A stretch of DNA of 64,000 bases from Pseudovirgaria hyperparasitica (lineage: Eukaryota; Ascomycota; Dothideomycetes; Acrospermales; Acrospermaceae), in contig NW_022985562.1 in NCBI RefSeq assembly GCF_010093815.1, positions 806,001-870,000 on the forward strand, written 5' to 3'. A program made the translations under genes and the position numbers. Under the pieces are notes generated by a model that saw nothing but the letters and a program-made list of their open reading frames with translations, had not been told where the DNA came from and did not search any database. Shown one piece after another: positions 20,901 to 31,779 of this stretch. Within the stretch, counting starts at the first letter, position 1. Every line of letters begins with the position of its first letter.

Positions 20901-23900
20901 CTACGCCTGCTCTGCCTGTATTCCCAAACCCATTGTATCAACACTGGTCCCCGGACGTCCCGTTGCATCGGGTCCGGACGCACTCCCACCTCGCATTTCT
21001 CGCATCCTACGCCCTTCCATCAGCCCTCTCAGCCCTCGCTTCTGTAGTCCAACCACGGCACTGAGTTCGCCAGCCCAAATCTCGCGCTCGGTGCCGGGGC
21101 CCGAGAGCTCGGAGCCAAGTTCGCTTGCACTGGTACTTGTGCTGGTACTGCTCAGCTCGTCTTCACTGCGATTTCCATCGCCAGGGGCCCGCAGATCCGT
21201 GTTTATTCTCGCGAGGCCTTGGGCCATGGCTGTTGTGCCCATCGCGTTGGCCGAAGCTAATTTCGCTGCGGATAGGCTTGTATCGTCGTGAAGCTCGAGG
21301 TCGAGCTCGACGTCTTCATCAAGCTCTCGGAGTGCGGATGCGGAAAGGGCTTCGCCTTGGGAGAGGACTTGAGCTGGAGTCGACGTGAATGCAACACCGG
21401 CGCCGCCACCAGCAGCCATGGCAGCGGCGTTGAATATGGCGGCTGTGTTGCGGCCGTCGAGGACAGCGTGTTGACGCTCGATGATGGCTTCGAGAAGGCC
21501 GTCGATCTGGTACGGGCGTGCTATTTGTAGCAGAGAGCAAAGAATTTGTGGGGTGCATAGCGGACTGGACGGGGGAGGTAAAGCGGAAGTGTAGAGGAAG
21601 TGCACGAGCGCTTGTACGGTAAGTTTGGTATGAGGGAGGTAAAGGGCACGTGAGCGAGAAATAGCAGGAGGGCCAGAACGCAAGTCAGGTAGTGCCCATG
21701 GTGGTGATCCTGTGGTTTCTGAATATGTACTATTGTTGAGGGTGGTTGCAGACGAGTAGGTAGTTTTGATAGAAGGAGTGATCGTGATGGACGAGTTGCG
21801 AGATGGGTGGGTGGATAGACCGGAGGGACGAAGGGTAGCAGTGTCAGCGTTTTCAGCAGTGAGGTCAACTGAGAGAGTGCCCTCTCGAAGGAGTGTGTTG
21901 AAATACGGGCCCCACCTTCGAGCGGCGATGTGAGAATTAATAGGTATTCTATCATTTTCGATAGTAATGATTTCCATGTCGTTAAGTTCTCTGAGCCCCA
22001 TGGCCAGGTGTCCGAGGTCCTCCGCCGCTGCAGATAGCTGCCGGCCACCGGCATTATGGTCCAAATCAGCTGTTTGTAGCGGCGCACTGACTGACTGGTA
22101 TCTCGATAGCGGTGACGTCTTTCTCGGGTTCTCATATAGACCGAATGCCTCCAGCTCTACCATTATGACGTTTGTAAAGTTGATGCGTCGGTGGTTGTAG
22201 TCGTCTACTAGGCTCCTCTTACGATTTCCTAGAACCACGAAGGTGTTTCTTCTTGACCAAAGAACACCGCGATTCCAGCTCCCGGTGGTAAAGATGGTTC
22301 CTCCAGCATCGATCTTGCTCCACGTCATATTTCTCAGATCCAGTGCCCAGAGAGCGTACTCCTGCTTGGAGGATGTTAGAAATGTGCCACTGACAACGAA
22401 GTGATTGTTGATCACTCCGCCGTTGGGGAACCTGAGCCCTGGCGGGGATGGAGATCCTTCCATTTGCTTTTCTTGAAGATTACCGGCCGGATCTCGGATC
22501 TGGAGCTCTAGTTTTACATCGAGGAAGTTGTAGTTTGAATATAACAGCATTGATGAAGCGCCATGTGCTTGGCTTGTTGATTTCCGTTCCGGAGTCTGCC
22601 GTTCATTACTTTGAGAACCTACATCCTCAGCAGATATTGTTGTGAGAGGCGCAACGACACTTCTATAGGCACCACATGCCTTGCCTAGTCTGTTTGATGG
22701 TTGCCACTTTAGACTTCGTAGATTGAAAATGCTTATTTCTTCAATGTAATGATTCCCGCTGTCTTGGCCGCCAACGACTATCATTTCCGCGCCACCTGTG
22801 CCATCTATCTCGGTACCAAGCTTTCCCTGGTTTGGATTTTCAGAGGACGGATTGTGTTGTATCGCAGACGTGGTCGCACTGTTAGAGGTGAAAACCGCGG
22901 ATGAAGGTAGAATTGCAGCGCAATGGGCATAACGTCCTTGCGGTGAATCTGGCGATTGTATGTTTACCCAGGTTCGGCTTGGGACGTCGTAGATATGTAT
23001 GTCGGACATGACGACAACCTCCGGCTGTTCTTGAGCTGATTGTGGTTGTGTACTTTGGCCAGGAGGTGACCGGGCAGGCGACATTCCCCCGTAGCATACC
23101 ATTTTCTTATCTCCCAGTGGACAAACACTGTGAAAATATCTAGGTGGCGGAATGTCTCCTTTAGCATCGATTTTGGTCCAATGTCTCTTGATGAGATCCA
23201 GTTCGTACAAGTCCGAGGTCAACGGTGGTTTCGTGCGGGATAGCCTACGTCCTCCAAAGACATACACCTTGTCCCCTAAGACAGTAGTTGTGGCCCCAAC
23301 CAAAGGATGCGGTTCCCTCCCAGTTGTGCGGTGCACATTGCATACCAGTCCAGATAAGCCAGAGGTGGAATTTGCTGTTGAACCTACGCCTGCTGTCTGG
23401 CCCATCGCGGGCGAAGGTCCACCAGAAGCTACCGATCCCGGTGTGTGAGAGGTGGCGCTGTTAGGCTCCACGTCCTGGCCCATCCGATTGAGGCTCGTGG
23501 AACTCGCATTATTATTCATGTTGATATGGTTTCCGTTCAATCCGTTACGCAGGCCTAATTGTGAAGGTGAGGGCGCAGAAGTGGCAGAATCCAATGTACT
23601 CGTTCTACTTTTACTTGACTCTCGCCTTGCCATACTACCAAGTCTATCAACAAAGGTAGTGGGCAGTTCGGTAACGCCCTTCCCGTCCCGAGGACCAATT
23701 GAGACTGGATTGGTGGACGAACACGAGGACGAAGGAGGTACCAGAGAATCTATCCTCGGCCGTTCAGGAACAGATTGATCGATTATTTCATGCGGTCGTG
23801 CCCCGTTCGTGTGTTCTGCAAGACCCTTTGGACCCGGGGAATTCGGGATGGGAAAGTCTGATAATGAGATATCGTCAAGACTGGATATAAATGGAAGCTG

Positions 23901-24314
23901 CAGATGAAGGTACGGAGACGAACTAATTTGTTCTGCAGATTTGACCAGTGGGGAATCCTCGTGAGCCGGTTCTAAATCAGGACCCTCGACAGTAGATTGA
24001 AGCCTTTCTTCGCTCGAAGTGGACGGATGCGCTTCGGTCGTTGGTGATAGCTCAAGAGACACACTCGACTTGGTTGAAGGAGACAATACGTTACGCGTTC
24101 TCTGTCGTAAGTGGAGGCCTGTGACAGAGGGAGAACGGAGCCCAGCAGACCCAATATCTCGAGGCTTCTTACTCTTCTTGGAGCTTTTTGACTTTGTCCA
24201 CAGGTACGAGTCTTGCGCTATACCACACGCTGGATCGACCACTGCAGTTGGACGACTGCCGACTCCTAGAGGCAGCATCGTCAGCGACTTTCCAAGCATA
24301 GCAGCCTCGTTCAT
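20901..24314 (-). CDS. ral2: Kelch-repeat and BTB-like protein (Ral2-like)
   Basis: A single-exon gene of 1137 residues from the ATG at 24314. The first ~320 residues are Ser-rich and probably disordered. Residues ~325-720 contain Kelch repeats, for example GDKVYVFGGRR followed by DLYELDLIKRHWTKI, then RYFHSVCPLGDKKMVCYGG and AEMIVVGGQDSGNHYIEEI; they should form a beta-propeller. A BTB-like region follows at about 785-960: NSHIAARRWGPYFNTLLREG, then QALVHFLYTSALPPP and LLQIARPYQIDGLLEAII. This architecture and length match fission-yeast Ral2 and its filamentous orthologues, which act upstream of Ras in mating and cell shape. The Ral2 name is an inference from architecture. The tail is rich in Ala, Ser and Glu. 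Confidence 0.72.
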   Translation of the reverse strand: MNEAAMLGKSLTMLPLGVGSRPTAVVDPACGIAQDSYLWTKSKSSKKSKKPRDIGSAGLRSPSVTGLHLRQRTRNVLSPSTKSSVSLELSPTTEAHPSTSSEERLQSTVEGPDLEPAHEDSPLVKSAEQISSSPYLHLQLPFISSLDDISLSDFPIPNSPGPKGLAEHTNGARPHEIIDQSVPERPRIDSLVPPSSSCSSTNPVSIGPRDGKGVTELPTTFVDRLGSMARRESSKSRTSTLDSATSAPSPSQLGLRNGLNGNHINMNNNASSTSLNRMGQDVEPNSATSHTPGSVASGGPSPAMGQTAGVGSTANSTSGLSGLVCNVHRTTGREPHPLVGATTTVLGDKVYVFGGRRLSRTKPPLTSDLYELDLIKRHWTKIDAKGDIPPPRYFHSVCPLGDKKMVCYGGMSPARSPPGQSTQPQSAQEQPEVVVMSDIHIYDVPSRTWVNIQSPDSPQGRYAHCAAILPSSAVFTSNSATTSAIQHNPSSENPNQGKLGTEIDGTGGAEMIVVGGQDSGNHYIEEISIFNLRSLKWQPSNRLGKACGAYRSVVAPLTTISAEDVGSQSNERQTPERKSTSQAHGASSMLLYSNYNFLDVKLELQIRDPAGNLQEKQMEGSPSPPGLRFPNGGVINNHFVVSGTFLTSSKQEYALWALDLRNMTWSKIDAGGTIFTTGSWNRGVLWSRRNTFVVLGNRKRSLVDDYNHRRINFTNVIMVELEAFGLYENPRKTSPLSRYQSVSAPLQTADLDHNAGGRQLSAAAEDLGHLAMGLRELNDMEIITIENDRIPINSHIAARRWGPYFNTLLREGTLSVDLTAENADTATLRPSGLSTHPSRNSSITITPSIKTTYSSATTLNNSTYSETTGSPPWALPDLRSGPPAISRSRALYLPHTKLTVQALVHFLYTSALPPPSSPLCTPQILCSLLQIARPYQIDGLLEAIIERQHAVLDGRNTAAIFNAAAMAAGGGAGVAFTSTPAQVLSQGEALSASALRELDEDVELDLELHDDTSLSAAKLASANAMGTTAMAQGLARINTDLRAPGDGNRSEDELSSTSTSTSASELGSELSGPGTEREIWAGELSAVVGLQKRGLRGLMEGRRMREMRGGSASGPDATGRPGTSVDTMGLGIQAEQA

Positions 24315-25751
24315 GATGATTATGATATGATGAGAGCAGCAGAGCGAAAAGATTGAGGACAAAGAAAGATTGAGCAAGTACAAGAAGTCGATTAAGGATG
24401 ATGTGGCGGCGGAATGTCAGAAAATGCGCTTGGGCACGACGGCGCAGAGTATTGAGCATGGTTTGTGTTATCGAAGATAATTGTTAAGCCAGGACACTGA
24501 TCGAGTCGCGCATATACATGTACTCATGTGCATGGTGGAGGTACAAACGACAGGGAGGGAGGTTGTACCAATGGCACGCCTCGTCCCACGCAAGGCCTGC
24601 AACTTGCCCAGAGAGCACACCAAGGAGGATTGCAGGCTGCTTTCTCCAGGCCATAAGAGGCAGCGGTAGTGAATCAAGACACGCCAGGGAGAACCGGGGC
24701 TTGCTGAGGATGTGAAAAGGGAATAGGTGGAGATGTCGTACCTTTCACCACAAGGCCGCAATGCCCAACACGACCAAACCTATTACTGGCGTGCTTCGAG
24801 CGGGCTTAGACGACAAGCCAGAGATGCGAGCGAGAGTCCTGAGGTGATGAGGATGTTTCACTGGCCTCTCGGCTTGTTTCTGTTCTTCAGATGGTGCGCA
24901 CGAGAGGCATGGGAGAGTGGGCATGAGTGAAAAGAGAGCAGGCTCTTGTTCTCGTATGGAGAGGTCACTGTCCAGTCAGCGTCGTGGTAACTTTAACTTA
25001 ATTTACCGGGGGACCTATGCAGCTTTGGCCTGTAAGATATAAATAATAATCTCCGTTCTTTCGTTTTGTTTCTTCTGTAACCAATCGCTGTGGGAGGCGC
25101 TTGGCCGAAGCGAGTATGGCGCAGCCTCTCACCAGATGCGGGCAGACTTTTGTCACAATTCATTCCCGGGTCTCATCATTAAGGGGGATTGAAGTCTAAA
25201 CAGCATCATCAAGGGAATCGCAGGATATTGGTGCTACAGGTTTTCTGCTCTATCAGGCGCGACACGACAACAAGTTATTTTGATCCCTTTCTGTGCACCA
25301 TTGCATCATCTCATGCACTAATACATAAATAGCAGTGCCATCCAAGCTTATCCTATTTGTCTCATTATCATGCGTCTAAGCTTCAAATAAAGGTGGTGGC
25401 ATTCGCAAACCTACCTACACCGTTATAAAATGGAATGAAAGGGGAAAGCTTATTGTCCAAACCTGTTCTGCTCACATCGTGTCACCTCCGGCATTTAATA
25501 TTCCATTTGTGCTCACTGTCCAATAATAATAATACCACAGGCCTGTCGCCCATAGTGCCGCGCGTTATTTTTATCTAGTGCTCGGGACCTCACTCGTGCT
25601 CATCACCATGCAAAGTTGGACACAAAGTTTGAAGTATTCATCAATTACTAATCCACTAGGCTATTGAAATTTTGCCCAGGGTTGAATTTGTCGCATCATC
25701 GACCAGTCCATTTTATTCCTCCTCCGTGGTATCATGTCAACATCGTCTGAT
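24315..25751. other. Intergenic region between Kelch-BTB and peroxiredoxin genes
   Basis: Contains the upstream region of the Kelch-BTB gene and the 3' side of the peroxiredoxin gene. Sequence is of mixed composition with no clear coding frame and no tRNA. Confidence 0.5.
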
Positions 25752-26484
25752 TTATGCGGCGCTGGTCTTCTCTTTGGGGAGAGGAGTGAATCGTAGGTAT
25801 GGCTTCACAATGCGGAAGTTGGGGAAAAGGGTCTTGGCCTCGTCATTCTTAACCGAGGGGTGCACAATCACATCGTCACCAGGGACCCAGTTGATGGGAG
25901 TGGTGATGCGGTTTTTGTCACCAGTCTGCAGAGAATCGAGAATGCGGAGAACCTCAGCAGTGTTGCGACCGGTAGAGGCAGGGTAGGAGAGGATGGTTCG
26001 GATGGTCTTCTTGGGGTCGATGAAGAAGACCGAGCGTATAGTGAAGGCAATTCCCTTGGAATCGACGTTGGTGGCATCTTGGTGGTCAATCCTGCGCCGG
26101 GCCTCGTCAGATCTCCGTTCATCGGCATTGATATTCTGCTACTTACATGTCGTAGGCGAGTGCAACCTGGCGCTCCTTGTCGCCGATGATAGGGAAGCTC
26201 AGGCTTGAACCAGAGATCTCGTCAATGTCTGCAATCCACTTGCCATGGCTGTCGATTGTGTTGGCTGAGAGGCCAATGAGCTTCGCACCGCGCTTGGTAA
26301 ATTCTGGCTCGAGTTTGGCGAACGCGCCGAGCTCTGTAGTGCAGACAGGAGTGAAGTCCTCAGGGTGAGAGAACAAGATGACCCAGTTGTCGCCGATGAA
26401 CTCGTGGAAATTGATCTTTCCCTTGGTCGTATCAGCATCAAAGTTGGGAGCAGTGCTTCCAAGGCGTAGAGGTGCAGTAGACAT
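25752..26484 (-). CDS. 1-Cys peroxiredoxin (Prx6/Prx1 type)
   Basis: Two exons, 26484-26147 and 26091-25752, are joined across a 55 bp intron (GTAAGT donor), giving 225 residues. The enzyme reduces hydrogen peroxide and organic peroxides. The peroxidatic site is HPEDFTPVCTTELG with Cys48; Pro-x3-Thr/Ser-x2-Cys is intact (PVCTTE preceded by DFT). The C-terminal part (INWVPGDDVIVHPSV, LFPNFRIVKPYLRFTPLP) is the extended domain of the Prx6 group. No second resolving Cys is seen, so reduction probably depends on glutathione or thioredoxin. There is no obvious mitochondrial presequence and no peroxisomal C-terminal tripeptide, which suggests a cytosolic enzyme. Confidence 0.92.
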
Positions 26485-27721
26485 CCTGAAGAGCTAGAAC
26501 GGCATTAGCACCAATGAATGTCATTACGCCATCGTCCTCTGCCGAGACGTTCACGAACGGGCTTGGCAACGTACTAGGGCTTGGAGTTTAGAGTGTTTCG
26601 TGTGATTGAAGCTTTCTTTTGTCTTGGATTTAAGAGAAAGAAAATGGCGAGGACGTGAGGCGGGGGAAGTCGCAGGTTTATAAGACGACACCGGCCACCA
26701 GAATGTGGTTATTAATGGGCGTCTTGCAAGCAGCACCTCAGTGATTTGTATGAACACACTCCTATTTCGGCTTGGTAGCTATTGCGTGATCGCTGTGCCC
26801 AGCAACAGTCGATCCATCTGGGTTGCAGGTAGCGGGCGGCATTACTCAATGCCTACGGTACCTTATGTTCGCTGCCCCGCCACGGCTTCGTGTGCCCCGC
26901 TGATGCCCCTCCATCATAGGTGCTATTCACAGGTAATTAGTCAGACTCAGGCTATCGATGCTTCGAATGTGGTGGAATCAGGAATTATTGGACCTGAAAT
27001 TGTTTACATTCACTCTCCACATGCTGTGAACCACACTGGCCACCATATTCTAGCCCCAAGGTCTTGCTAGACTTGTCACAGTGGTTAATTCACCGCGGAG
27101 TCCAACACGTACTACTTGTAAATATAACAACAACAACAACAACAACAACAGCAGTTCTAACATACACGCATTCGAAATGTACAACTTCAAGTCTAAGCTG
27201 AAACGCCAAGATAACCTTTTCAATCACGATTTTCTAGGTACTTCCCTATCTATCAGATTATCCAGTCGATCGTTACAGCCATATCGTGTTTTGAGAATAA
27301 TCGCTCCGCGGATGCTCGTTCATTATGCACTATGCCAGCCAGGCACATATATGTCCCTTGTTGCAGTGTAAATTTATTTTTTGGAAAGCAACGCAAATCG
27401 CCTGTGCTCGCCTCGGCATATTCATGTCGATCGACGGGCACGCAAATGCTCAAATTGCGTCAAATCGTCAAAAATTCGTCACAACGTAAGGTACAGATTC
27501 CGTGAAAGATGGAGGGGTCTCGAAGATGTAGTACATGGAGCATTCCAACATGAGGCTATCCATTGTCCTCAAAATCGGAGTCGAGATTAAGACTGAAGTC
27601 ACACAACGCATCGAATTTCCGTTGGTCGAGAACTCTCATGTGTCAGTGTGTGCAGGAGCACGATTGAGCTTTGCACTCTCAGATGTGTAGACGATGCTTA
27701 AATGAGCACAATGGTGCCTTG
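26485..27721. other. Intergenic region with a CAA microsatellite
   Basis: Lies between two - strand genes. It holds the peroxiredoxin promoter and the 3' region of the SH3 gene. A (CAA)n repeat lies at 27126-27151. No gene was recognised. Confidence 0.5.
27126..27151. repeat. (CAA)n microsatellite
   Basis: Eight to nine CAA units outside coding sequence. Confidence 0.9.
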
Positions 27722-29125
27722 TCACCTCGGCGAATCATTCACTGCACTCTTCTCGTCCGTTTCATGATGACTCCGGACGAGGTCGTCCTGGTGTCTCTTA
27801 AACTGGTCTTCGTCGGTCATGGTAGGCGTACTTTGCTGGCTCTCGCGCAAGTGTTGTGGGTAAGGGTGGAAGTCCTTTGAGCTGGTACTGAAAGTCGAGA
27901 CTACAGGTGTATAGAATACACCATTGCTTGCGGAGTCGTCCCGGTGCTCTGCTTGTGTGGGTGTCTTTGCTTCCGGGCCTGCCGATATGGGACTCAGAAG
28001 CGTGTCCTGAGCGGTAACCTGGCCGTTCATGAGACCATTCCATCCACCTTCGATATCCCGGAGCAGCCGAACATATTCTTCAGGGACAAGACCGCTTTCC
28101 CCACTCTTCGGGTCCTGAGCTACCAGCCAGCCTTGTCCATGTCGGTAGGACACTAATATAACTTGACCTTCGATCAAAGGTAGCTCGTTATCATTCTCGC
28201 GTGCGAAGTCGAAAAGAGCCACAGCCTTGCCGGCCATTTCTTCGTCTGGGTCTGCAATCGTGAATTGATAGTCTCGAGAGTACCGGTTCTCGTCCCGAAT
28301 ATCAGCATTGGATGATGTGTCCGACATGTCCTCGTCATCTGAGCCGTATGCTCTCCTGGGAAGCGTTTTCGGAAAGTGAGAATCGCGCCGGACCGTCGCA
28401 GAATCTAGCGTCTGTTCCATGTCTTCTGCCAATTGTGTTGCGATTTCTCTAGGTCCATGTACCTGGTTGTCGAGTTCGTTGGCAAAGTATACGTCTTCGC
28501 CATCCCCATTGGTGCCCAAATGTGATCCTCGGCGGCCGCGATCATCGAGACCCCGTAGCGACCCTACGCGGTCGAAATCGACGAGATTCGATTTGTGCTT
28601 CTTATGTATCCTTGAACTCACCACTGGGCTTTGTATATCTTCGTCTTCACTCCATGGCGGCCCATCTTGGCCGTTGTCGAATGAGGTTTGCGGCAGCCGC
28701 TCACCAGTCTCCAAAGGAGGAATAGGCCATCCACCTCTTAACGATTCGTAAGACAGCTGTGGATCCGAGAGCCGACGGTTGAATTCACTTGCTGGTGTAG
28801 ATATCTCAGATGGACCATCTGGTAAGGGGCCATAAAAGAGAGGATGGGTAGGTCCATACGCGAAATCCCTTACCAACGTGTATGGTAGACTTGAATGGAA
28901 GACTGGAAACACTGTCGACTGTGGTCTTGAGCCTCTTTGAGGATTCGAAGATGTCGAGTACGTAGACAACCGGTTCTTGGCGTAGGAGGATGCTCTCTGT
29001 AGACGTGCTGACGAATTCGTGGTGACGATAGGTGGTAGTGGTGGGATGCCTGAGTTGGAAGGGGTCGAGCGGGCCGATGGTGAGGATGTTGGGTTCGTGT
29101 TTGTGTTCGACATGACAGCGGCCAT
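27722..29125 (-). CDS. NBP2: SH3 adaptor, NBP2/Skb5-like
   Basis: A single-exon gene of 467 residues. One SH3 domain lies at about residues 296-356: GKAVALFDFARENDNELPL, then GQVILVSYRHGQGWLVA and SGLVPEEYVRLL. This is nearly the consensus of the Nbp2/Skb5 SH3, which binds PAK-family kinases and brings phosphatase to the Hog1 and cell-wall MAP-kinase pathways. The N-terminal ~290 residues are Ser/Pro-rich and disordered, with an acidic DDEDMSDTSS patch and a PPLPPI proline motif. The tail is rich in Asp, Ser and His. A regulatory role in stress MAP-kinase signalling follows from family knowledge. Upstream lies the retroelement at 30822. Confidence 0.8.
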   Translation of the reverse strand: MAAVMSNTNTNPTSSPSARSTPSNSGIPPLPPIVTTNSSARLQRASSYAKNRLSTYSTSSNPQRGSRPQSTVFPVFHSSLPYTLVRDFAYGPTHPLFYGPLPDGPSEISTPASEFNRRLSDPQLSYESLRGGWPIPPLETGERLPQTSFDNGQDGPPWSEDEDIQSPVVSSRIHKKHKSNLVDFDRVGSLRGLDDRGRRGSHLGTNGDGEDVYFANELDNQVHGPREIATQLAEDMEQTLDSATVRRDSHFPKTLPRRAYGSDDEDMSDTSSNADIRDENRYSRDYQFTIADPDEEMAGKAVALFDFARENDNELPLIEGQVILVSYRHGQGWLVAQDPKSGESGLVPEEYVRLLRDIEGGWNGLMNGQVTAQDTLLSPISAGPEAKTPTQAEHRDDSASNGVFYTPVVSTFSTSSKDFHPYPQHLRESQQSTPTMTDEDQFKRHQDDLVRSHHETDEKSAVNDSPR

Positions 29126-30090
29126 GCTTGAGGTGATGCGAAGGTTACTAAGACGTTACGGCAATGATCAATTTCAGCGTCTTCCTAGTACTGCGGACTG
29201 TGGAAGTATGATTGTACGCGCGCCTTATACCTTCACGGCTCCTTAGGCCAGTGTGGAGAGGTATAATATAAAGGCGAGAGTCGTCTTGTTGAGGTCGACG
29301 CTATTTGCCAGCAGACAGCGTATAGTGCAAAAGTGAAGTCTAAGAATCCCCAAAGGACCGTAAATGTCGAAAAGACTGAGCAACAAATGTTTATACGAAA
29401 GCGAAGTAATGAACCACCAATTAGTGCAGCGCAAGCGCGTACAGAGCCCCACGGAGCCTTACGAGTGGCTCGAAACTCGCAGAGACAGGGCTGTGACTTG
29501 TGTGTTTATGTTCGGTTTCTCGAATAGACGCCCAAGGAGGCAGCGTGGAGGGGATGATTCGAAGAAACGACGTCGGCGCTAAGTGAGAGGAGGATGTTTT
29601 AAGGACGAGGTTGAAGATAGGTAAGCGGGCGAGCGATGGCGGGGGAAAGGCTAGGCGATGGCAGTGGGCACTAAGTAGGCAGCGCAGTCGCGAATGACTG
29701 GAAATGGCGGGAGAAGAGGAGGTAGCCAATGTGCGTTTCGGCGAGGTTGTGTAGGTGGTATAGGTATAGGTGGTGGAGGTGGTGGAGGTAGGTTACAGAT
29801 TACAAGCAGGTAGTGTCGTGGGTAGTGGTTCTTGTGGAATGTTTTCTGTACGGAGGGCTATTAATAGGTCAGCACCAGGCGGCCGGCTGGACCGTTACTC
29901 GAGACGAAGAACGAAGACAAGAGTGTGTGCGCGCGCGCAAAAGGGAACGATATGAGAATAAGAATGATAATAATAATGGAGAAGGGCGTACGATGAGAGG
30001 AGAGATACCAGTAACAAGTAAAAAGGACCCAAGTCAGTAGGTGGTAATGAGTAAGTAGTCGGCAAGGAAACGGGGCGGCGTCGCGAGACA

Positions 30091-30120
30091 GAGCAGGGCA
30101 GAGCAGGGCAGAGCAGGGCA
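30091..30120. repeat. GAGCAGGGCA tandem repeat
   Basis: Three perfect 10 bp copies followed by a partial copy. Confidence 0.85.
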
Positions 30121-30164
30121 CAGCACAGGACAGACACAAGCGCAGACGCAGAACAGACAGAACA

Positions 30165-30229
30165 GACACACCACACACACACACACGCACACACACATAT
30201 GCACACACACACGCACACGCACACACGCA
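30165..30229. repeat. (CA)n microsatellite
   Basis: Interrupted CA tract in the SH3 gene's upstream region. Confidence 0.9.
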
Positions 30230-30817
30230 GGACCTGGTGGTGTAAAATGTTCATCAGGCGAGCGAGTCGAAGTGTTCTGTTTCTTCCAAGGTTGTTTCAG
30301 AAAGACGCTAACATGTTCGATTCCCCACCCGCGCGAGTCCTTGGGATTCGCTGCCTAGACCCGCCACTGCTTCAATCAAATTGCTGCCCCGCGATCCCGG
30401 CCAACCATAACTCGCCGTCTCTGCCGTTTTCCACTCCAGTCCTGCACGTCAACACTACTACTGTACTATTATTTATTAAACATCACTGCCCTCGCCCGTT
30501 GCCAACGTGGAAAGACTTGCGGCATTGTCAGTCCAAGCTCTGGCGCAAGTGGAGCCTCTCTAGCTATGCACGTTGGCTCATTCTCGGTCGCATACTTTGC
30601 AGGGGAAGAGAGAGAGAGAGCAAGAAGAAAACCAGATGAATTACAGATCGCCCACTCTTCTTCGTCGGAACACTGTTAATTCTCACACCTCTGATAGATA
30701 GTGCGAAAAGAGAGGCTTCTGTGAGACTGTACGGCATCCATCTCCAGCAGGGCGGTGAGGGAGCTCTCCACCTTGCCACCGACCATTGGGGAGGTTTCAC
30801 GTGAGGGGATACTGCAG

Positions 30818-30821
30818 TACC
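30818..30821. repeat. Target site duplication, left copy
   Basis: TACC directly before the 5' LTR; the same four bases follow the 3' LTR. Confidence 0.75.
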
Positions 30822-30953
30822 TGTGGGATTCCTATTAGGTAATCCCCGTTACTCAGATCTTATTCAGCGTTAGGCTGGTATATATAGCACTTAGATAGAC
30901 TTAGTAGACACGTTAATCAATTTTACCACGTCTAATTTACCAAAGTTCCCACA
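30822..30953 (+). repeat. 5' LTR
   Basis: 132 bp, starts TGTGGGA and ends TCCCACA, a 7 bp terminal inverted repeat. It contains a TATATATAG promoter-like motif at about 30879. It differs from the 3' LTR at five positions, all transitions. Confidence 0.95.
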
Positions 30954-30972
30954 TCTAGTAGCTGAAATCTGG
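30954..30972 (+). other. Probable primer binding site region
   Basis: The sequence right after the 5' LTR (TCTAGTAGCTGA...) is where the tRNA primer site should be. No intact TGG follows the LTR directly, but TAG two bases in could be TGG altered by RIP. The tRNA cannot be named. Confidence 0.3.
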
Positions 30973-31779
30973 TTTTTATCCTCCTAGGGAGGCTATCGCT
31001 TTAGCGATACCTCCTAAGGGGTAGTTATCTTACCCCTTATATAAGGGAACTCGTTAAAAACATTTAATGCTCACGATAAACTATATAACTTACTAGATAA
31101 TAATAAGAACGAACCTAGAGTCTAACACGAAAACCCTTCTCTAAAGCGATACATCCTAATTTTAGAGATGGAAATTACGGTAATAAAGCTTAACGACTAA
31201 ATTCGATAGTCCTAGCGGATAGTAATATATTATAAAATAAGCTAAAAGAGTCACGTAAGAAAAATATATATTAACTCCCCCTATGTCCGCGATAGATATC
31301 CTAGCTACTCGTTAATATAAATTAACGCCGTAATTCTAACTCGGAAGATAATTATTACCCTAGGAAACGCCTTCCTTACCTAAGCTATATTAAGATGTCT
31401 TCCTTATAGAACCCTAATTATAATAGCGATGTCTCTATAGGAGGAGCTAATACTCTCTAAAATATAGGACGCGCCCGTAATGAGCCGTTAAACACTATTA
31501 ACGCGCTTACCGCGCTCCTTAATACCAACCCGGCTATAAGGGACCTTACTAGAGACGCTCGTACGTTAGTACTAATTAATATATATACTAATCGACTCGA
31601 GTCATAAATAAGGAACGACTATGTTACTCGAGAAGAACTAGTAAGAGACTTTAATAACCTCCTCCTTAATAACCCTAACTAGGCGAGCCTAGCTATACTA
31701 GTAAGAAGAGGCCGTATCCTACTCCGAGCACCCGATATATACTTAGAAGAAACTAGAGATAACGCCTACGAAGAATAGT

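Larger units (their letters stand above)
29126..30821. other. Intergenic region with repeats, left flank of the retroelement
   Basis: The upstream region of the SH3 gene. It has a 10 bp tandem repeat (GAGCAGGGCA) and a long CA microsatellite. Base composition is normal up to the LTR boundary at 30822, so the AT-richness begins with the element. Confidence 0.6.
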
